From: Collinsella sp.
GTDB taxonomy: Bacteria > Actinomycetota > Coriobacteriia > Coriobacteriales > Coriobacteriaceae
Assembly (NCBI GenBank): GCA_019414025.1
Contig: DXMU01000037.1
Span: forward strand, 1-64,000
Reading direction: 5' to 3'
DNA: 64,000 bases
In this document: piece by piece, positions 42,583 through 51,029 of the stretch
How the letters are laid out: every line of letters starts with the position of its first letter
Numbering within the stretch: the first letter of the stretch is position 1
The notes under the pieces: generated by a model
What the model saw: the letters and a program-made list of their open reading frames with translations, nothing else
Told to the model about the DNA's origin: nothing
The model's database searches: none
Made by a program: the position numbers and the translations under genes

Positions 42583-44478
42583 TCACTTGCCGCCACCGCC
42601 ATTCCCCACCGCGCCCTCACGCGCAGCGCACTCGTTGAGATACTTGACCGGAATCGGCCACACGGACGGAGCCTTATAGCGCGAAAGGCCTATGTTGGCC
42701 AGCTGAACCAACAACTCGGACAAATCATCGCCTCCGAGCATCTCAATCGAACGCACGTGAATCGCAGTCGCCATATCCTCCTGGGTGCCGTTGTTGACGC
42801 CCACAAAATAGCAAGTCCTGCCCGCGCGCTCGAACGTTCCAATGCCGTAATAAGGCGAGTTGTAGCTCTCGAAAATCTCTTTCTTACGCCCCGCCTTGCC
42901 CGCGAGCTGATGCTCGCCCACCAGAGCCATAAAGTTGTTGGAAAACGTCGTCAGTCCCGTATCCCGCACGCGCGCAAGCATAGACCGCCCGTTCGCATGC
43001 ACGTCAAAGACATAGGCGCCCTTATCGAGTTTGCCGTCCGCGGTCAGCAGATCAAGCTCCATCTCGTCCTCGGGACCATCCTCTGCCGAATGTGAGGCAT
43101 AGCGCATGTCCCCATCCGCGCCAATCGCCAACGTAGCGATACGCGAATCCAGCTCAATCTTGTCCTTTGCTTTATGCGGCACATCGACTAAGCCACACAC
43201 CGTCACCGACTCAATATCCAAAGCGTCAAGATCAAACGCCGTCACCCGCTCGTCGACAACATCCCGCTTTACCAGCAGTTCTTTGAGCATGGCGCCCAGG
43301 ATCGCCTCTTGCGCATTGCGATCCTTTTGCTTTGGCGCCACCTTAAACAGTGGCTCGCACACATCCGGCGTCACGTGCTGTTCCACCACGCCAACATGTA
43401 AGGTATAGCCGTCGTCCTCAGCAACCTCATTGGGCACAACCACAAGGTTCAGCGCCCGCGAATCCACGGTCCTTCCGCCATACGATGCGCGAACGCCCCA
43501 CGAGGAATCGTTAAGTCGATCGGCCAGCCGGCGCGCCACCTCGGCAAGCCCATTACGCGCAAACGACACCACTATCCGCTGCCCCGCCATGCGCTCCGCA
43601 ACCACGCGCGCGTACTCATCACCCTTGAGCACCTCGTAGAAACTCTTACGCGGGTATTCCATGAGCGTCACCCGGGCGAAGTCGCTGTAACGGCGCTCGA
43701 GAATCTGCAGCTCTCGATACAGAATGCCCTTCTTGGTATAGGCGACCTTGTCCGCCTGGGCCGAGAACGTCAGATCACGGCGCCTGGACGGCTTGTCGCC
43801 CTTGGCTCGGCGCAGGATGTACTCGTCTTTTTGTTCGTGCGCAAGCACCATCGTCGCCACGGGCGATAGCCTGTAGCCCACTTGGCTCTTAATCTTTTCG
43901 AGCTCTTTCTCGTCACCTTGTGCCCTGCCAATAAGCACACGGCGCTTGGTAAACGTTCGGATCTTAAGTTCGAAGGTGCAATCCTCGTTGATAACGATTT
44001 CAACCGTTTCGATCTTGGCAGGTCCCCTTCCGTCGCTTTCGACAGCATCGCGGCGGGCACCCTTGGCGCTAATGACATACAGGTGCCCGGTGTCATTGGG
44101 AACTTCGTCCTCAATCCCCTCAAACTGAGAGCAGGAGTTGAACAGCAAACGGAGCGCAACGTAATCGTCCAGCTCGTCCCAATGTGTTTTAATCGGAACC
44201 AACTGCTCCTGATAAAGCGAGGCATTAAGGTCGCCCGTCTGCACGCCCGCTTTGACCATCAGAAAGACGCGGTTGTCCGCAAGCTGCGTGAGCGCGACGA
44301 CCTTGCCCGTCTGGCACACATCGGTCATATAGTTCGCCACGGCATGCTTACCAGCATCGCCTACGTTGCACCAAAAGACCGAGTAGCGCTCCTCGGCAGC
44401 AGCGGCATCGAGCTGCAGCTTAAACTCAGATACGGCAATGTCTCCCAAGCCACACGACTGGTTATGCTTCGATTGCAC
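42583..44478 (-). CDS. PIWI/Argonaute-like protein (putative defence effector)
   Basis: A 631-residue protein. The C-terminal 80 residues follow the layout of a PIWI-domain end: a strand-rich YFVGVNNGTQED, then HVRSIEML, DDLSELLVQLANIGLSRY and WPIPVKYLNECAARE (the place of the ...siPaPvyYAhlaA motif of Argonautes). The middle (about 330-460) reads like a MID domain, with LNLVVVPNEV and an ILGAMLKELLVKRD helix. No full DEDX catalytic set is evident, so it may be inactive or of the pPIWI-RE type (R/E-marked). GTG 44478 has GGAGG nine bases before it and overlaps the upstream helicase stop by 17 bp. The PIWI call is by pattern only. Confidence 0.5.
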   Translation of the reverse strand: MQSKHNQSCGLGDIAVSEFKLQLDAAAAEERYSVFWCNVGDAGKHAVANYMTDVCQTGKVVALTQLADNRVFLMVKAGVQTGDLNASLYQEQLVPIKTHWDELDDYVALRLLFNSCSQFEGIEDEVPNDTGHLYVISAKGARRDAVESDGRGPAKIETVEIVINEDCTFELKIRTFTKRRVLIGRAQGDEKELEKIKSQVGYRLSPVATMVLAHEQKDEYILRRAKGDKPSRRRDLTFSAQADKVAYTKKGILYRELQILERRYSDFARVTLMEYPRKSFYEVLKGDEYARVVAERMAGQRIVVSFARNGLAEVARRLADRLNDSSWGVRASYGGRTVDSRALNLVVVPNEVAEDDGYTLHVGVVEQHVTPDVCEPLFKVAPKQKDRNAQEAILGAMLKELLVKRDVVDERVTAFDLDALDIESVTVCGLVDVPHKAKDKIELDSRIATLAIGADGDMRYASHSAEDGPEDEMELDLLTADGKLDKGAYVFDVHANGRSMLARVRDTGLTTFSNNFMALVGEHQLAGKAGRKKEIFESYNSPYYGIGTFERAGRTCYFVGVNNGTQEDMATAIHVRSIEMLGGDDLSELLVQLANIGLSRYKAPSVWPIPVKYLNECAAREGAVGNGGGGK

Positions 44479-47400
44479 GGCCGACCGCCTCCATCATCTC
44501 CAGGCTGATTGCTCCATCCGCTGCCATATACGGGAAGGAGAACACCATCCCCTCGTCATCGATTGTCTTTTGGCGGAGCTCCAGCGCCGCCTCATCGGCC
44601 AAAACATTGACGATCAACAGGCGCTTCGCTCCAACTTTTTGGGCCTTGGCTTTAAAGCGTTCGGCATCCGTGGTCTCGCCGCCGTTGCTCCTGTAGGCCT
44701 CATAGGCGCCGATGCGATAGTGCTTAAAATCGATCCACACCCCGGTCTTATTGCCGGCGGCATCGAGCACCTCAAAATCGCCGCCCGTCTCGGCGTGGGC
44801 TGCATCACCACGAGTAAGCGAATAGCGGCCGTCGTAATACGCCTCGAAGATGGCCCTACCGGCAGACTCTCCCAACTCTCCCAGGTACACCGCCTGGAAC
44901 ATATAGGGCGTCATGTGCGCCGTCGCCGCCGGTTGCAGCGTCGCGGGCACCCTGTCGCGCGACCAACGCTCGCGCACCTCCCGAATCGACAGCAACTCGG
45001 GCACGCGGGCCGCCGTCTGGCTTACCTGGCGAACCGTTGCGCCCTTTAACCCCTCGTCGTAGCGGCAGCACTCCTCCAGGCGAGCAGCAATCTGCTCAAC
45101 AGGTTCACCCTCATAGCTGGGAAACTCAAAATGCGGCACCTTACGCCCTCCGCCCTGCGCATACGCATAACCACTCGCGGCGAACGGCATGTGCAGCGCG
45201 GTGCTTTTGCGCGCAGGATAATGCGCGAGATCTTCCCACGGCAGGCAAAAATGATGCAGATAAAAGTCACGCTCGTCATCGTAGGCGGCCAGATCTTCCT
45301 CGCGCGCATCGAGCGAGGTAACCTTCCATGCCAGCTTTTCGTGCTTCTCTTTCGCCAGGTTGTTCCTAAAGGCAGTAAGGTTCTGCTGCTTGTTAACAGC
45401 GTGCTGCTTCTTGTCCGCCATGTGATTGTTGACGGCCGCACAGGCGCCAACCACCTGCTCCAGCTCGTAGCCCATCGGCAAATCGTGCAAGAACGAAAAA
45501 TCGCAATCGGCGGCGATTTTACGATCGAGCATCACCTGCACGCGCAGCATCTTTACGCTTGTACGCATCAAGCGACCCACGGCCTGCGCCACGATGCGAG
45601 CGCCTTCGACCTGGTAAGAGAGGGTGTCGCGCACCGGCAGTTTTCCGCCAACGCCCGCCAGCACCGTGCGCACACGATGCCGCTTCTGGATAAATGGAAT
45701 CTCACCGCGCGTCACGAGCTCCTCCTGTTCGACCACGCCAAGCAGCGCCTGCTGGTCAAACTTCTTTGAGCTCATATCGACTCCCCAAGCCAGGCGGCTC
45801 GTGGGCGACTCCACGTACAGAAAATCGAGGTCCATCTTGGGATGTCGCCCGTCGTTGCCAAAACCACAATCGACCTGGCGCACCGTGTTGCGCAGGCTCT
45901 CCGGCACCTCGTATTTAAGGTTCTTGGAAAAGCCACCAGCGGCAAGGTTGATAAACATCAGGGTCGGCTCGCCGTCCTTCAGACGTTCCTGAGCGCCGCG
46001 CCAGCCCTCCTCCCAGCCGGAAGCGTTAAAGCACGGCACCATATCCTTGGCCTCCTCGAGCGACTTCTCGTACGAGGCCTCGGGATGCTTAACGTTCCTA
46101 ATCACCAGTTCGGCAACGATTTCGCGGACAAGATCCAGCGCCAAACTATTAAAGTCGCCATGGTTTCCCATGTGGCGCGTCGTAAAGATGGCTCCTGCCT
46201 GCTGCTCGCCGCGCGCAACGCCACGCGCCCAGGCGCTCACGGCAACGAGCGTCTTGCTTAGGCGCTTCAGTTCAAACTCGATGTTTTCGGCATCGCTCGT
46301 GGTCACCCTGTCGGCAATCTTTCGACGCAGGCACACCGCAAGTCCTTCACTCACGCCAATCTGGTCAAAGAATTCCATCGCATGCTCGTACACCTCGTCG
46401 GGAGACACGATACCGCCGCCATAGACGCCGCCGGCCACGGCCGCCATGCCGGCAAGCTTCTTGGACTCGTCGACCCAAACGACGTCGACGTCATACACCG
46501 TTGCCGCATGCTTGTTGAATAGCTTGGTCTGTCGCACGATCTCCTGGTTGAGCTCGCCAATCCAAGCATCTTTACGAACCACGCCGTGCACTTCGTCCAG
46601 ATAATCCAGATCAAAGTTCTTAATGGTCGGCGCGTTCCAGGTAGCGCTCATGCACACGCAGGGAGCCTTGGCGGCAATGGAGGCCAGATACGCCTCGGGC
46701 ATGCGCTCAATGCCGTGGTTGGTGAGGTACGTGGTAAACATATGGTCGATAGTGGTTTCCATCACCAGGTAGTCAACACCACGCGCATACATCGAGTCGT
46801 CAGCGGCATCGATTTCGTCGTTCTTGCGGTCCTTAAAGAACAGCGCCAGCATCAGCGAATTCCAGAAGTATTTCTCGTTGATCTGGTCGTTCCTAATGCC
46901 CAGGGCATCGATGATATTCTTGCGCGAAAGATCGTCCTTGTACGAAATGCTGCCGTAGTACAGCTTGTCCATAAGCGTGGCACAGCGGGCAAGATGGCCC
47001 ACCACCATCCTGACAAGGCCGCGCGCACGGCGCACCGCCTTATTGACGGTCTGCTGCTCGTCCGTCCCACAAGACGTAATCATGTTGCGGTGGCGGCGAG
47101 TATCGAGCTCATAGCGCAAGGGATTCGACAGGCCATCGCCCACCGAAATATCGTCGCTGCCAAACAGATGACGACCGGCAAGCTGCTCGTCTTTCGCCTT
47201 GTCAGACAGGGCAAAAGGCTGCTGCAGCTCCATATCCTGAATACACGCAGCGATCATCTTTTGAATACGCTTGGCACCCTTGGCGATCTCTTCGGCAGCC
47301 GTCTCCACACTTGCGCGCGAAACCTTGCCCGTTGCCGCGTTTGACCCCTCGTGCTCGCCCGAGGTCGAGGCATGCGTATAGACCGCCATCCACTGGTCCC

Positions 47401-48394
47401 GATTTCCCAGCAGCAGAGGATCAACCACGCCGCCATTAAAATGGCGGTCAAGAATACGCAGCATCTCGTCGGGCTGAAATTTCATATGTCCCGCCGCCAG
47501 CATCGACAGCATATCGGCCTTCGCATGGTCGATCTCGTCAAAGATAAACAGGCATTCGTCGACAACCGCTGCGTTAAAGAACACGACGCTCGCTCCTGTC
47601 ACCGTATCGATTCTATTGACGAGCTTTTGCGGCGTGCATGCAATTACATGCGGCGTGCGCTTATCGTTGAGCAATGCCGAGGGCCAAATCCGGGGAATCT
47701 CCTCAAAGCCACGCGTGATGCTCTGGCGTCCACGGCTCACCGCTCGACGCAAGCTCGCGTCTGCCAACGCCAGCTTATCCCACAGCCCTGGAGTCAGGCG
47801 GTCGACAACGCTTCCCAGACGCTCCTTCTTGTCCAAAAGGCCCAAAAGGTCATCGGCGACCTCCATCGCACCGCGCCACGCGTGCGTAATGTCGCGATGA
47901 ACAGCCCCGTCCTTCGCTCCAAAGGGACAAGGAATATCACGCGGCCTTATGCTGCCCTTGTCAAACGCGGCGTCGATCCAGTTTTTGATGTTCTCGCCCG
48001 CTCGCGGAAGATCGAACACCATGCGCGCTGCTTCATCGCAACTCATGCCTTGCTCAGCCAGCAGTTCGCGCACGCTTGCAACATAGTTGTCTCGGTTGTC
48101 CTTACCCGGAACCACAAACACCAAGGTACGGCGACCAGGACATTTGTTAAAGCAGCCCGACTTATCCCAGCCGCCGGCAATCAGATCAGCCGCGACCTGC
48201 TCGGCCGTGTAGTTTTTTCCCGAGCCCGTCGTAGCACCCAAAAAGTACAGGCCGTTGTTGTCCTGGTCCTCGGGGACAAACAGTGCGCGCTCAAAAAACT
48301 CGCGCATCGCCTTTTGGCGTGCGAGATAGGGGGCAAGCTCCTTGTCGCCCGTAGATGACGGAATCGATCGACAGTTGAGTTCCCACGTAGCCAT
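44462..48394 (-). CDS. SF2 helicase fused to a PD-(D/E)XK-like nuclease
   Basis: A 1310-residue protein. Helicase marks: Walker A GATTGSGK at 53-60, motif Ia LVFVVPGK at 91-98, IACTPQKLV at 251-259, Walker B FDEIDH at 285-290, MSAT (motif III) at 582-585, and QAVGRLMR (motif VI) at 937-944. The order and the wide spacing resemble DinG/XPD-like SF2 enzymes, without an Fe-S cysteine set that I could see. Residues 1165-1265 look like a restriction-type nuclease: an acidic helix (LGELGE), GGDFEV with D1206 and WIDFKHY with D1222/K1224. ATG 48394 has GGAGG seven bases before it. The stop overlaps the PIWI-like gene, so both form one defence module. Confidence 0.8.
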   Translation of the reverse strand: MATWELNCRSIPSSTGDKELAPYLARQKAMREFFERALFVPEDQDNNGLYFLGATTGSGKNYTAEQVAADLIAGGWDKSGCFNKCPGRRTLVFVVPGKDNRDNYVASVRELLAEQGMSCDEAARMVFDLPRAGENIKNWIDAAFDKGSIRPRDIPCPFGAKDGAVHRDITHAWRGAMEVADDLLGLLDKKERLGSVVDRLTPGLWDKLALADASLRRAVSRGRQSITRGFEEIPRIWPSALLNDKRTPHVIACTPQKLVNRIDTVTGASVVFFNAAVVDECLFIFDEIDHAKADMLSMLAAGHMKFQPDEMLRILDRHFNGGVVDPLLLGNRDQWMAVYTHASTSGEHEGSNAATGKVSRASVETAAEEIAKGAKRIQKMIAACIQDMELQQPFALSDKAKDEQLAGRHLFGSDDISVGDGLSNPLRYELDTRRHRNMITSCGTDEQQTVNKAVRRARGLVRMVVGHLARCATLMDKLYYGSISYKDDLSRKNIIDALGIRNDQINEKYFWNSLMLALFFKDRKNDEIDAADDSMYARGVDYLVMETTIDHMFTTYLTNHGIERMPEAYLASIAAKAPCVCMSATWNAPTIKNFDLDYLDEVHGVVRKDAWIGELNQEIVRQTKLFNKHAATVYDVDVVWVDESKKLAGMAAVAGGVYGGGIVSPDEVYEHAMEFFDQIGVSEGLAVCLRRKIADRVTTSDAENIEFELKRLSKTLVAVSAWARGVARGEQQAGAIFTTRHMGNHGDFNSLALDLVREIVAELVIRNVKHPEASYEKSLEEAKDMVPCFNASGWEEGWRGAQERLKDGEPTLMFINLAAGGFSKNLKYEVPESLRNTVRQVDCGFGNDGRHPKMDLDFLYVESPTSRLAWGVDMSSKKFDQQALLGVVEQEELVTRGEIPFIQKRHRVRTVLAGVGGKLPVRDTLSYQVEGARIVAQAVGRLMRTSVKMLRVQVMLDRKIAADCDFSFLHDLPMGYELEQVVGACAAVNNHMADKKQHAVNKQQNLTAFRNNLAKEKHEKLAWKVTSLDAREEDLAAYDDERDFYLHHFCLPWEDLAHYPARKSTALHMPFAASGYAYAQGGGRKVPHFEFPSYEGEPVEQIAARLEECCRYDEGLKGATVRQVSQTAARVPELLSIREVRERWSRDRVPATLQPAATAHMTPYMFQAVYLGELGESAGRAIFEAYYDGRYSLTRGDAAHAETGGDFEVLDAAGNKTGVWIDFKHYRIGAYEAYRSNGGETTDAERFKAKAQKVGAKRLLIVNVLADEAALELRQKTIDDEGMVFSFPYMAADGAISLEMMEAVGRAIEA

Positions 48395-48529
48395 GGTCAA
48401 ACCTCCGATTTAGTTGTTGCATGTGTTGAATACCATCCCGTGTGGACAAAAAATCACGCAGGGCGGTTAAGGTGGCGGCGTCTATGCCGCTTGAGAAGAG
48501 GAAAGAAAGGAAAGAGAGACAGTCGACGA

Positions 48530-48676
48530 TTACTCGCACGAAGCGAGCACCTGCTTAAGATCACGCTCCAACGCCTCACGTTCCTCAACGTCGATCACCG
48601 CAAGGGCGACACGCATCAGGGACACCTCGCACGGAGACTCGCTTGCACAGTTATCTCCCAAAGACCCCCGAAACAT
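48530..48676 (-). CDS. Possible small protein upstream of the helicase
   Basis: A 48-residue reading frame whose second half, MRVALAVIDVEEREALERDLKQVLASCE, has normal amino-acid composition and an amphipathic helix. No clear ribosome binding site precedes the ATG. It lies 135 bp before the helicase start and could be in its leader. Uncertain; a true product needs transcript or peptide evidence. Confidence 0.35.
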   Translation of the reverse strand: MFRGSLGDNCASESPCEVSLMRVALAVIDVEEREALERDLKQVLASCE

Positions 48677-48803
48677 GACCGCGCCTGTTCCCGGGCAAAC
48701 GGAACAGAAGCGCTATGCCCAAGAGTACGAAGCAAAACAGTGCGCCTACGAGGACGTCCTTAAGCAGGCGGAACATTACGCCGCGAGCAAGGAAACGATG
48801 TAG
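48675..48803 (+). CDS. Possible small protein in the 48401-48874 gap
   Basis: A 42-residue frame rich in Glu, Lys, Gln and Tyr (TEQKRYAQEYEAKQCAYEDV), read away from the minus-strand frame above and overlapping it by two bases. It is followed within ten bases by a strong hairpin. No good ribosome binding site. Low confidence. Confidence 0.3.
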   Translation: MTAPVPGQTEQKRYAQEYEAKQCAYEDVLKQAEHYAASKETM

Positions 48804-48812
48804 CGACTAGGG

Positions 48813-48849
48813 TCGGTAGGCTGTCCGGTCTTTTCCGACAGCCTACCGA
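48813..48849. terminator. Strong hairpin without T-tract
   Basis: TCGGTAGGCTGTC pairs perfectly with GACAGCCTACCGA around CGGTCTTTTCC. It separates the helicase region from the gene ending at 48875. No U-run follows on either strand, so it may be a processing or Rho-linked structure. Confidence 0.6.
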
Positions 48850-48874
48850 TCAGGCGCGCCGTTCAATGCAGCGG

Positions 48875-49495
48875 CTAGAGATTCTCATCAGACTTCGAAA
48901 TGGCCCTGGCCGCCTCTTCGTCCTCAATCAAATTCTTGACCGCTGTATAGGCGTCATACGTAGCGTCTTCGATCTTATCCAGGGCATCTGGGTCATGCAT
49001 GCAACCGCCCTCCTGGAGTTTCTGGATCAAAAACCAGGCAGCAGTGAGCAGGTTGTCAACATCCTCAACATCCAACTGGTCAATCGAATATGCACTATCG
49101 TCGAGTTCCACCAAATATGAGCTGGCGACGCGGATGGCCTTACTTACATATGGCTCAAGGTCGTATTGGGGGTAGCGGGCATCGAGGGCCGTTAACGGAT
49201 CGGTCGGCTCAACCCAATAGAGCATCGTTGCGCTCTCGCGCTTCTCCAGCGGATACTGCTCGACCGCCTTTTCCCAGCTTACATACCAGGGATTATCGTC
49301 CTCGTCTGCAAGCGATTTGCAGTAATAAAGTGCCGTAGCAGCACTTGCGCAAGAATAGTAATGGCGCGCCCTGCTCTTCTTGAACTCATCGTTCAGCTCA
49401 TCGTTGTAAAACAGCTCCGCCTCCATGACCAGGAACGGACCATCCTCATCCGTAATGCTCATGGGATAGTTGTTGCATTCGTAGTCTGGATACAT
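48875..49495 (-). CDS. Hypothetical acidic protein in the defence island
   Basis: A 206-residue acidic, soluble, mostly helical protein (for example VDNLLTAAWFLIQKLQEGG). Not recognised. GGAGAC precedes ATG 49495; in-frame sequence to 49636 would read through the tandem hairpins and is unlikely. The control region upstream contains two tandem 34-bp hairpins. Possibly co-regulated with the membrane protein behind it. Confidence 0.6.
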   Translation of the reverse strand: MYPDYECNNYPMSITDEDGPFLVMEAELFYNDELNDEFKKSRARHYYSCASAATALYYCKSLADEDDNPWYVSWEKAVEQYPLEKRESATMLYWVEPTDPLTALDARYPQYDLEPYVSKAIRVASSYLVELDDSAYSIDQLDVEDVDNLLTAAWFLIQKLQEGGCMHDPDALDKIEDATYDAYTAVKNLIEDEEAARAISKSDENL

Positions 49496-49580
49496 TTTGT
49501 CTCCAATCAACCGTTCGGACACATTAACAAGCAATATCGAAACTGCGCTCAAGCGGAGAGTTGTCGCCCTCGCGCCAATC

Positions 49581-49655
49581 TGCAAGTTTTTCTCATCGCA
49601 TGAAAAGAACTTGCGATTCTTGCAAGTTTTTCTCACGCCGTGACAAGAACTTGCA
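49581..49655. repeat. Two tandem hairpin repeats (40-bp period)
   Basis: Hairpin 1 (49581-49614) and hairpin 2 (49621-49655) each pair GCAAGTTTTTCTCA with TGA(A/C)AAGAACTTGC around a 5-base loop. They differ mainly in the loop. They lie between the 206- and 274-residue genes, upstream of the former's start, and could be operators or a double terminator. Confidence 0.75.
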
Positions 49656-49666
49656 TGGTCGCCCCG

Positions 49667-50491
49667 CTACCTGCGCCACGAGGCAGCAAGGATAACGGGA
49701 ATCCCGGCAAGGCACACCGCCAAGGCGACGGCTCCGAGCGCAAGCACGATGGCCACGCTTACGACGACATAGGCCACGGCAATGAAGGTCAGTGCCAGCA
49801 GGCAGGCAAGCAGTTCGGCCACGTAGCACAACACCAGGTTCGAGCTCGCGCGCTTCAGCAGGACGTCGGCGAGGCGGACAAGCTCGATAGCGAAGCCGCT
49901 GCCGAAATTACGTCCGGGCCCCTTGGCAAGGAACCACTTGAACAGGCACATCAGGGCGCAGCCCAGCATCATCATGATGGAAACGGTCCACGCATTGTGC
50001 CCCGTCTCGACAAGGCTCTGGTCGCCTACCGCGCTGCCGTTGATGAGCCAACTCGTTCCATAGCCCATGAACGGCATCGCAAGCAGCAGGCAAGCGCTCA
50101 CCGCGGCGAGAAGGCGCGACACACGGCTGCAGAATACCGGCGTCTCGCAGCTGAGCCCAAACCCCTCTCGAACGCGCCAAACGGCATGGTAGGCAGGGTA
50201 GGCCGCGATGAGCGCGGCCACGAGCAGCGACGCCCAATCGGACCCGGGCACAGCCGACGCGTACTCCGCAATCGCGGAGATGGAGAAGGCAGCATGGAAC
50301 GACTCGTTCAGGAACAGCGCGACCTCGCCCTTCCAGACGCAAAACGGGGCGGCGACGGAGGCGGTGCCGGCAGCGGCAACCGCGGCAACGGCAACGAGCA
50401 GCGCGCCCTGCACGAGCTTGACGACCTCGCCTTTGGCGGTGCGGGGTGCAACTTCAGCGACAGTGGACGAAATTTGGATAGAAGTGTTCAT
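49667..50491 (-). CDS. Polytopic membrane protein, unknown
   Basis: A 274-residue protein with about six hydrophobic segments (for example ALLVAVAAVAAAGTASVAAPF, LLAAVSACLLLAMPFMG, VAYVVVSVAIVLALGAVALAV). It has no recognised domain and no signal motif. Its ATG 50491 follows AAGGAAG. In defence islands such proteins can be effector membrane proteins, but nothing in the sequence proves that. Confidence 0.65.
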   Translation of the reverse strand: MNTSIQISSTVAEVAPRTAKGEVVKLVQGALLVAVAAVAAAGTASVAAPFCVWKGEVALFLNESFHAAFSISAIAEYASAVPGSDWASLLVAALIAAYPAYHAVWRVREGFGLSCETPVFCSRVSRLLAAVSACLLLAMPFMGYGTSWLINGSAVGDQSLVETGHNAWTVSIMMMLGCALMCLFKWFLAKGPGRNFGSGFAIELVRLADVLLKRASSNLVLCYVAELLACLLALTFIAVAYVVVSVAIVLALGAVALAVCLAGIPVILAASWRR

Positions 50492-50594
50492 GATCTTCCT
50501 TTCAAAGAAGGCTACGTTCGCAAGCTAATGTAAGAAAAACGATGTCTTCGAGGGATTGGACAAGACTGTTGCCCTCAGAGGCAAACAAATGTCG

Positions 50595-50900
50595 TTATCG
50601 GCATATTGGCCGCTCGGGCACTTCATCATTGCGCATTTGTAATTCATCAAATCGCAGGGTCTCATTACGCTCAAGCAGAACAGATTGAATAAGCTCATGG
50701 ACGGCGGCATTGCGGTAGCACAACGACTCCCACGTGGCCAGCAAGCCGTCAACAACTCCCTTGTAAGCAACAGAGGTGTCCTCGAGCTCATAGGCAAGAT
50801 CAATTGCCTCGTCAACTATCTGCCTCATCTGCAACAGCATGCACGTGAGATCCGTCTCAATCGACTCGTCGCAAATATAAATACAATTGGACTCAAGCAT
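50595..50900 (-). CDS. Small hypothetical protein in the defence island
   Basis: A 101-residue acidic helical protein with several cysteines near its N-terminus (NCIYICDESIETDLTCMLLQ). Not recognised. GGGAGA precedes ATG 50900. It lies downstream of the large SF1 helicase and its terminator, in the same direction, so it has its own promoter. Confidence 0.6.
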   Translation of the reverse strand: MLESNCIYICDESIETDLTCMLLQMRQIVDEAIDLAYELEDTSVAYKGVVDGLLATWESLCYRNAAVHELIQSVLLERNETLRFDELQMRNDEVPERPICR

Positions 50901-50953
50901 CTTTGAATCTCCCTTCGAACAACTGACACCTGCAGAATAGTGAAAAGAGATAA

Positions 50954-50999
50954 AAAGCAACCCGCAAACTACCGCTATATAGCGTTAGATTGCGGGTTT
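50954..50999 (-). terminator. Intrinsic terminator of the SF1 helicase
   Basis: On the minus strand AACCCGCAA pairs with TTGCGGGTT around a CGCTATATAGCG loop, followed by GCTTTTTATCTCTTTT. It lies 31-76 bases past the helicase stop. Confidence 0.85.
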
Positions 51000-51029
51000 A
51001 CTCTAAAGCTCACTTGACTTTGAGATGAC

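Noticed and set aside
44462..48394. Type I or III restriction HsdR/Res subunit
   Set aside because: The nuclease motif is C-terminal, no methylase or specificity gene is linked, and helicase motif spacing does not fit HsdR.
49581..49655. A short CRISPR array
   Set aside because: Only two units, each a self-complementary hairpin, no unique spacers of equal length and no cas genes.
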